64,000 nucleotides of DNA from Dendrocalamus latiflorus (taxonomy: Eukaryota > Streptophyta > Magnoliopsida > Poales > Poaceae). Within the stretch, counting starts at the first letter, position 1. The number at the start of each line of letters is the position of its first letter. Location: contig CM029638.1 of NCBI GenBank assembly GCA_017311315.1, positions 12,878,227 through 12,942,226 on the forward strand, read 5' to 3'. Under the pieces are notes generated by a model. That model did not search any database and was not told where the DNA came from. It saw only the letters and a program-made list of their open reading frames with translations. A program made the translations under genes and the position numbers. Shown piece by piece: positions 56,787 through 64,000 of this stretch.

Positions 56787-57584
56787 TCAAATAAACTGAT
56801 ATAATCCATCATAACATGTAAAATGAAGTCTACGATCATTAAGTGATCCAGGCAATCCAAAAAATGAATGCCAAATCCACAAATCCTCTGATGCAACAGC
56901 TTCTAGTATCATGGTTGGTCCATCCACATGTCCCGAGTATATCCCTTTCCATGCAGTTGGGCAATTCTTCCACCTCCAATGCATACAGTCAATGCATCCA
57001 AGCATACCTGGCCAACCCCTCTTGTTATTTATCTCCATCAATCTTGTAGTATCCTCAATAGTGGGTGGCCTCAAGTATTGTTCACCAAAAACCTCAACCA
57101 CAGCTTTTACAAAGTGATGGAAGGCCTCAATCATAGTGCTCTCTGCAATTCTCACAACCTCATCCATGGAATCTGCAGGAACATCATATGCTAGCATCCT
57201 AAAAGATCCAACCACCTTCTGAAGAGCAGTGGCTCCAAGCAATCCTACTGTATTTGTCCTTTGCCTGAAATAATCATCATGTGTCTCCACCCCTTCAACA
57301 ATTCTCAAAAACAATGCCTTTGACATTCTAAATCGTCTCCGAAAGAACTTGTCATTGTAAACTGGGGGGTCTGCAAAATAATCTGCCACAATACGCAGGT
57401 TCCCAGCATGAATGTCTCGTGGTACCACTTGACGACCAGGCATCGAACCACGTCGAGCCTTCTTGCGTTCCCTTTCTTCAGCATCAGCAAGAATGAGCAC
57501 AGCCGCAGCCAAATCATCATCGTCTGATTCCTCTTCCTCCCACCATTTCTCAAGAAAATCATCATCATCATCGGTAAACACCAT
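56787..57584 (-). pseudogene. Harbinger transposase, C-terminally truncated
   Basis: 265 codons. An acidic N terminus (residues 5-40) is followed by the nuclease-type region: FRRRFRMSKALFLRIVEGVE (82-101), the first catalytic Asp in GMLGCIDCMHW (D199), and a second in SLND (D250). After NDRR the sequence departs from the family and stops within 13 residues, so the C-terminal part with the catalytic Glu is missing; relatives run to over 400 residues. The lost segment lies between here and the left terminus, only about 310 bases away, so a deletion is the cause. An acceptor-like ctgcag directly precedes the ATG. Confidence 0.85.
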
Positions 57585-57644
57585 CTGCAGTACATCACTG
57601 AATTGTAATTAAACAAATTCAACCATGGACAGCATAATATTTCA

Positions 57645-57773
57645 AACTGTGGACAGCATAAACAAATTCACTGGTTGAGACACAATTGGTTGAGTACCAA
57701 TTGGTGAAATATCAATATCATTAATCCCAGTCTCCTCGGACATCATCCTTGACCATTGACCTCCTTGCGACAT
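57645..57773 (-). pseudogene. N-terminal fragment of a second Harbinger protein
   Basis: From ATG 57773 the minus strand reads MSQGGQWSRMMSEETGIND and about 20 more residues, resembling the start of the Myb/SANT-like protein that accompanies Harbinger transposases. No Myb-like domain follows; 57774-59440 upstream has only short frames. The assignment rests on the start and location. Confidence 0.4.
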
Positions 57774-59760
57774 ATCTCAAACTGTGGAGACCACAATCAA
57801 GGAAAAAACAGCATATACTATTTGGATCAATCATATTCCAGCCATTGGAAAACAAAAATGATAGCACGGATTCTAACAACCCTGCACTTTGTCATACTAA
57901 AAACAATTGATACTAGTTCATAAATGGTATGGGGATAAAATTCAGCGAACTAACATTACTTTGGTACTAGGGGGGCACAAGGACAAAAACAATGACAACA
58001 TCAATTCATGAAAATAGCCTTCGTAATAGGATTCATGCTAATGTTTACAATTGTTTCATGCTAATGTTTACAATTTGGTGACTAAACAAGCCATGAAGCA
58101 CTGGAATAAACAAGCCATGAAGCACTGGAACAACAGCCTTCGTTTCACTTACACTGGAACAACAGCTCTAGCTCAGCTCCAAAGGACACCAGTTGGGCAG
58201 ATGAAGTGATGCAGGGTTATATAAAGAGCCAGCTGCCTTCCCTTCAAAAGGAGGAGACAAGTATAAAGAGCTTTTAGTATCTAATATTACCACTGGGCAT
58301 CATGCTTAACAGTGCATTTCAAGTGCAACACTGAGCTCCAGATAACAAAATAATGAGTACAGACAAGGTTTAGTTATTTTTATATCAAAATTTCGTGACC
58401 CTGACCGAACTCTATGTACGATCATCCCACTGAATCTTAACTGGAATGCCTACAAAATGTACATAGGTCATGAAGCCTCCACTGCCAAATCATTTTTTGC
58501 AAACAAGGTAGTACTACGAATCATTTGGGTAGCCAGCTTCACCTAGCAAATTGAAGCCCCGCGATTCTCATCAAAATCTCACAAAAATAAGTAAACCAAA
58601 TAGGAGTTATATGTTCCTTCATCTTGCAGCAGTCTACCACTATGACTACAATTATATATCACAAACCAATGACCAATTGACAACCACATTCAAAGACATC
58701 GTCATTGAATCATTGACAATATGCGCAGCCCACTTGCGTACAGTTTACAAAGAGTTGGCTGCACTTCAATTACTAGGCTAATTAATCAACAGTTTAAGAT
58801 ACTAACATAACCACTTGCATTATATGTATACAGGCACAAATGTGATGGATCGAGACCCTAAGCATACAGGATGATAAAGGAATCTCATTCTCATGTTTAC
58901 CTTTGCAGCTCCAGTGCTACTAGGAATGATGTTGAAACTGGCAGCCCTTCCACCACTAGGCACATAGACAAGACACAAGAGATAGGCTGAAAAGGCAAAT
59001 ATTTCCATTTTTAAACCTGGATACCGAACCTAATAAAACATCCAAGTCAAGGGCTTCTAATTGATTGCCACAGATTGTTCACGAAAGAATTGATTCTTCA
59101 AACAGAAGTACAAGCCAAACTACATCTCCACTCCATGTGTTGCTATCAACCATTTTACATTACCAGGCAGCAGGATTGGATGGTAGAATTTTGTAGTGAC
59201 AAGCTACGTAATGAAACACAGCTATCAGGCTGGGAGGAGGGTGATACCAACCTCAAATGTCATTGTATTCTATTTCTACCTGCATTGATTTCACACTTGG
59301 ATTTTCTTCCCGAAAAGTTTTCTGGAAATCCTCCCTTCAACACAACATAACAGCATCAGTATATATTGACTCAGTACAAGAGATGAAAATAAAAGGAGGG
59401 GAAACAACAGGAAGAACTTTTGCATTTCTGTTACACCTAAACTTATGTGTAAAACCTAGAGGATAAGCAATCAATATGTTCAATGATGACGACTAGATGC
59501 AGCAGAGGCTCATACATTTGACCCTGACCGAACTCTATGACACTCGAACCAAACTCCAAATCGCAAATCCCAGCAGCAGCATTGAATCGACGTGCTCTAC
59601 GGGGATTACAGATCACGAACTCCCGTGGACCGCAGAAAGCACCGAAATTTGGCTTGCCCAAACAAAAGCAAGCACTAGTTGGATATGCGCAAGTTAAACA
59701 AACCCTAGCTAGAGCGAGTACAGCAACCAGCGCAAGATCTGGCAAGAGCAGAGCAGCAGG
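57774..59760. other. Harbinger interior without a recognised gene
   Basis: AT-rich; open frames up to 91 codons on the plus strand have no motif. Confidence 0.5.
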
Positions 59761-60251
59761 CAAGATCTGGCAAAGCGGCACGTACCGGATTTGGTTCAGG
59801 ACGAGGAGGAGGGAGGCGGCGGTGGGGTTGCGTTTTCGGGGCGGTGGAGGAGGTCGTCGTAGGGGTCGCGGCGGGCGGGGGCCTGGCTGATCTGGGAGCT
59901 GGGAGTTGAAGCGGCGGAGGCGGGCGAAGTTTCACGGGTGGAGGCGGGGGAATTTCACAGGCGGCGGCGGATTTTCACGGGCGGCGGCGGGGGATTTTGG
60001 CCGAGCGCACCAGCGGCGGGGGATTTGGGGGGGGGGGCGGGTGAAGCTTCAGCGGCGCCCAAAAAAACCAAAAAACGGTAGGATGAGGGCTCAGAGGAGG
60101 GTCCCTGGAAATGAGGGCTGAAGGGGGGATTTGAGGAGCCCCTCAAATTTGAGGGCTCTAGTAGGGGCCCTGCTGGACCTCTATTTTTACCTCAAGCCCT
60201 CAAATATGAGGTTTGAGGGCTCAAGTAGGGGCCCTGCTGGAGTTGCTCTTA

Positions 60252-60301
60252 GTGAGACTAATTAAGGTTTTTTGGATTATTGCATGCATGCATGTTCTTC
60301 T
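60252..60301 (+). repeat. Family Z repeat, short middle fragment
   Basis: Fifty bases left between the Harbinger and foldback insertions, including 'tgcatgcatgcatg'. Confidence 0.4.
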
Positions 60302-60899
60302 GGGAAATTTAACTTTTTGCCACCCTTAAGAATGCCACCTATCCAAATGCCATCCTCTTCGTTGCAATTAATATTTTGCCACTCTCGAGCCTACGTGGCA
60401 CCTAATCACCGCCATGTCAGCGCCCGCGCCCGCGCCGGCCTCCCCGCGCCGCCGCCCGGCCTAGGCGCCGCCCCCCGGCCTCCCCGCGCCTCCCCGTGCC
60501 GCCGCCCGCGCCCGCGCCGGCCTCCCCGCGCCGCCGCCTGCGCCGCCCGGCCTCCCCGCGCCCGCGCCTGCGCCTGCGCGGGGAGGCCGGGCGGCGCAGG
60601 CGCGGGCGGCGGCGCGGGGAGGCCGGCGCGGGCGCGGGCGCGGGGAGGCCGGGCGGCGCGGGGAGGCCGGGGGGCGGCGCGGGGAGGCGCGGGCGGCGGC
60701 GCGGGGAGGCGCGGGGAGGCCGGGGGCGGCGCCTAGGCCGGGCGGCGGCGCGGGGAGGCCGGCGCGGGGGAGGCGCGGGCGCTGACATGGCGGTGACTAG
60801 GCGCCACGTAGGCTCGAGAGTGGCAAAATATTAATTGCAACGAAGAGGATAGCATTTGGATAGGTGGCATTCTTAAGGTGGCAAAAAGTTAAATTTCCC
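60302..60899. mobile_element. GC-rich foldback element, 598 bp
   Basis: The whole element is an imperfect palindrome centred near 60580. Outer arms of about 110 bp match almost perfectly (GGGAAATTTAACTTTTTGCC and complement); inner arms are 'gcgcccgcgcc' and 'ggcctccccgcgcc' repeats facing their complements. TCTTCT flanks both ends (60296-60301, 60900-60905). The open frames inside are composition artefacts. The long terminal repeats suggest a Mutator-type MITE, but the 6-bp duplication is short for one. Confidence 0.8.
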
Positions 60900-60905
60900 T
60901 CTTCT

Positions 60906-61000
60906 TTGGGATCGTGAGCCGTGACTGAGTTGAAGAAAGGAAAAACGGGCGCTCTGGCCGAGAGATCAGGGGATTAAAAAAATTGCAATGGTGATTTCAT
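60906..61000 (+). repeat. Family Z repeat, right fragment
   Basis: Follows the right copy of TCTTCT and continues the interrupted flank ('gggatcgtgagccgtgac'). Identity is weaker here. Confidence 0.35.
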
Positions 61001-61079
61001 CAGATCGGGTCAACGCATTAGAAATTGTGTTCAGCACGTGCACGTCACCGCCAATTTCGGACGACACGAGATCTCAGCT

Positions 61080-61275
61080 TCTCTTGTGTTCGCTCTTCTT
61101 CAGAGACAGCGTCACGATCTCGATGCTGTCTATATCCACCGTCCGAATAGACTACGCGCGTATGCATGCTATGTACCGTGCTGCATATTGAGCGCCAACT
61201 AACCTGCAGTTCCTCTGTATATGGCCTGCCTGCAAATTAATGTTATGGCAGATGCATTTGTAAGCTGGAATCCCC
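61080..61275 (+). promoter_or_regulatory. GH1 5'-flank module, rightmost
   Basis: 'cagcgtcacgatctcgatgc', 'ccgtccgaatag' and 'aacctgcagttcctctgtat' match the other GH1 flanks. No GH1 exon follows within the window; 61276-61640 shows nothing further. Confidence 0.6.
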
Positions 61276-61641
61276 AGCGATCTGTCCAGTTGGAACGTTG
61301 TAAAACTTTTTACTAGTTTTCAATAAAAGCTGGGTTACCCTTTGTCTAGAAAAATATATAGCCACGAAATACGTTTAGCATTTTGGCTGCACTCACGGAC
61401 AGCATGACCATCTGCAACAAAACTAAATATTCTACAGTTTTCTACTGTGAAATTGCTGGTGTCCTAGCTGTCATGGTGGTCAACAAAATCAAGGTTCCCT
61501 ATAATTGACAGGAATCTATGTATTAAACAAGTAATCCTCACTAACTACAATCAATACTACTTCTCTCTTCCCTCATGAAGCGACATCACCCCATTGTTCA
61601 CAGCCTTTGAATAAAATTAAAAAGTATTGTTTTCTAATTTT

Positions 61642-61926
61642 TCAGAAAAAATGTTAAGGAGCACTTGAGTATTTTTGGAATTAGGAGTACTTAAATTTTG
61701 GGGGCGTTGGATCTCCATCTAACAGATCCCTCCATTCCCCACCCCCTCAAAAACGAATCTGAGGTGTTAGATCTCTATCTAACAGATCCCTCCATTCCCC
61801 ACCCCCTCCAAAAAAAATGTGAGTGCTCCGAATCTGGAATATTTGATGAAGATCCAACGTCCAAAAAATCCGAGGGCTCTTAACCCTAAAAAATACTCGA
61901 GTGTTACTTAGACACCTTTTTTTAGG
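61642..61926. mobile_element. MITE with imperfect inverted ends and an internal duplication
   Basis: Ends 'gcacttgagtatttttgg' and 'aaaaaatactcgagtgtta' face each other in inverted orientation. Inside, about 66 bases are repeated in tandem (61705-61815, 'atctaacagatccctccatt'). Confidence 0.6.
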
Positions 61927-62811
61927 CTCTACTATGTTTCACCATAATTTGTTCAAACTTTACAACCAACAAATTGACTTATATAAATTTCCACGGCAAC
62001 ATGTGGGATATTCTTGTAATGTAATGTATACACTACTATAAAAGAGACTATACTAGATGCTTACATCACAGACGGTTTTCAGGAACCATCTGTGTTGTAA
62101 TTATCACAGGTGGTTCAGATAAATAACCATCTATGGTATTTTCATAAATAGTTATTCATACGAACCGTCTGTGATAATGCAAGACATCATATATGATTCT
62201 TCCTAATACCCGTCTATGATAATTCACATACGGTTGTTGATAAAACCATCTGTGATAATAGCAGACATCACATATGATTATTTATTTTAAATTGTCTGTG
62301 ATATTAATAGCACAGACGGTTTTTATTACAAACCGTTTGTGATAATAAAGTTATCACAGACGGTTTGTACAAAAAACCATCTGTGATATATTTTCCGCCT
62401 CATAATCCTCTAAATTTCATAATCTCCCGCCCACTTCTCCCTGAGATGAATTCGAGTCCGAGTAGGATTCCGTTTCGAGACACCTTTACTAAAACAGGCA
62501 TAAATTTTGCACACGGTGTCCGTTTTCGATATTCTTGTACTCGTTGGAAAGCTAATGACGAGTCCGATCCAAAAAATAACCTGTTTGTGCCAGTCACCCT
62601 CTAAGACCCCCAAAATCGACCATCTTTAGCCCTAAATTTGTATGGCAAGTTTTTTTGTTTCTGTTTTTGCCCAGATTTTTTGTATTTCCTTTGGAATTTG
62701 GGATTCGCCTCAACTGCAAAGTTGTAGATCACATCAAAACCTTTCAACGAGCATATATAAGCCATATAAAACTATGCTATTTCATCTTTTGAGACTAGTT
62801 GTTTATATTAT

Positions 62812-63139
<328 letters not shown>

Positions 63140-63412
63140 ATTATGTATCACAGATAGTTTGTGGTTCAAACCGTATATGATAATTATGTATCACAAACGG
63201 TTTGTAATTCAAACCGTCTGTGATAATTATGTATCATAGATGGTTTGTGGTTCAAACTGTCTGTGATAATTATGTCCCTGACCAATGGGCCCATTGATCC
63301 TTCTCAACCCAATCGTAGAAAATAGAAACCCACCAACCCCTACACCACAAATCATAGCTCCACCTCTCCGTCCCCACGCCAAAAATTTTCGCACTCTCGC
63401 CTCTTCCTTCCA

Positions 63413-63420
63413 TATAAATA
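63413..63420 (+). promoter_or_regulatory. TATA box within the CACTA 5' end
   Basis: TATAAATA followed by 'tgcacccaaacccagcctca', a promoter-like arrangement. Confidence 0.5.
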
Positions 63421-63535
63421 TGCACCCAAACCCAGCCTCATCGCCGTCTCGTACAAACCGGACGACGCGCAAATCTACAAGATGTAAGGCGCCACGAAAT
63501 CAGCTGGCTACCAAGGCGACACATAAGTCTATGGG

Positions 63536-63726
63536 ACACGTGGTGGATGATGCGTGGAGAAGCTACGGGAGGTGCGGTCCTGGAGGCTTCGACACGTGAT
63601 GAGTTGAAATGTCGAAAGTGTGCAAAAACCCGTATTAGGAAGGGTTTCGAGTCTCTTGAAAATTACTGGGCAAAAACTTAGTTGAAGTAAAAAAAAGGCC
63701 TAGGCAAAGTTGGACGAGTTGTATTA
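63536..63726 (+). repeat. Family Z repeat, fragment
   Basis: 'gagaagctacgggaggtgcg' and 'aaaacccgtattaggaaggg' match 56090-56200 and 10560-10700. It ends at the next MITE. Confidence 0.6.
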
Positions 63727-64000
63727 GGGCATCTCCAATGGTCTGAGTTAGCTAGCTATATGCATGTACACATCAGCATATATCCTATGTGGAGGAAAGA
63801 GAGTATGCAAAAAAAAATCGAGCCAGCTCTTCCTTAAGCACTAGTCTATAACGCCAAACGAGGCAGCCTCTATAAATTTTGTGTGTGCATGTAAGCATCA
63901 AATAGCTATCCTTATAGATAGTTCTTTAGAATGCTAGCTTTAGTGTGTACTATATAAATGATGTGGAAGTCTTATAGTTAGTTGCTAGCTATAACCATTG
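63727..64000. mobile_element. Tourist-type MITE, cut by the window edge
   Basis: Begins GGGCATCTCCAATGGT after TTA (63724-63726). The window ends in '..taaccattg', the start of the expected opposite terminus. Confidence 0.7.

Larger units (their letters stand above)
56474..60248 (-). mobile_element. PIF/Harbinger element, 3775 bp
   Basis: Termini GAGCAACTCCAGCAG and CTGCTGGAGTTGCTC are inverted repeats, and TTA flanks both sides (56471-56473, 60249-60251), the expected 3-bp duplication. Subterminal 'gccctcaaa' and 'gaggggcccc'-type motifs repeat at both ends. It holds a C-terminally truncated transposase and a small fragment of a second protein. The right third (59760-60060) is GC-rich, fitting a promoter and leader for minus-strand genes. 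Confidence 0.9.

Noticed and set aside
58551..59466. Plus-strand frames of 69-91 codons in the Harbinger element
   Set aside because: AT-rich chance frames without motif or conserved structure.
60272..60834. Frames of 112-154 codons in the foldback element
   Set aside because: Produced by GC-rich palindromic repeats.
21955..62031. One CACTA element spanning between the two CACTA ends
   Set aside because: The termini point away from each other (right end at 21955, left end at 62031), so they are separate fragments.

Overview
The window reads as nuclear DNA of a grass, most likely rice (Oryza) or a close relative. The genes are split by short GT-AG introns, the intergenic DNA is packed with grass-type transposons (CACTA, Mutator-like, PIF/Harbinger, hAT, Tourist and Stowaway-type MITEs, Ty1-copia-like and Ty3-gypsy-like LTR elements), and the only host genes are family GH1 beta-glucosidases that closely resemble the rice chromosome 4 cluster (Os4BGlu9 to Os4BGlu13). 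No tRNA, rRNA, CRISPR array or bacterial operon is visible.

Host genes. One GH1 gene is complete: 13 exons over 22460-33773 encode 510 residues with signal peptide, acid/base and nucleophile motifs. A second copy supplies exons 7-13 (1926-4372); its 5' half is not in the window. Two broken copies remain: 8225-10250 (exons 3-6 plus a piece of exon 11) and 38191-38358 (terminal exon only). Copies of the GH1 5' flank lie at about 7673, 17390, 18800/21956, 33990/36478, 44979 and 61080. This points to a tandem GH1 array taken apart by deletions and transposon insertions.

Transposon landscape, left to right. 1-1540 is an old repeat. 4480-6900 holds repeats, a coding relic and a Tourist MITE. 10228-17380 is a long LTR-like repeat (called family Z here) split by a 6.1 kb Mutator-like element (MULE, 11055-17160). 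The MULE has a 10-bp target duplication, a transposase broken by three stop codons, and two intron-containing GRF zinc-finger genes transcribed away from a shared repeat-rich promoter. 18190-21955 contains gypsy LTR, hAT and CACTA pieces that split the promoter of the intact GH1 gene. Introns 4 and 7 of that gene hold a hAT element with perfect 8-bp target duplication, MITEs and two family Z copies. 34110-44973 holds more LTRs and MITEs. 45251-54904 is a 9.65 kb gypsy-type element with gag-protease on the plus strand, several tandem-repeat arrays, and an intact four-exon antisense gene (836 codons) of the 'putative gypsy type transposon' (Transposase_28) type; reverse transcriptase and integrase are absent. 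56474-60248 is a Harbinger element with a truncated transposase, 60302-60899 a GC-rich foldback element, and 62031-63510 the 5' end of a CACTA element with a 320-bp AT repeat. A further MITE runs off the right edge.

The features most worth a second look are the MULE with its paired GRF genes and shared 32-bp promoter repeats, and the gypsy-like element with its intact antisense gene. All family assignments come from reading motifs by eye; no database was searched.
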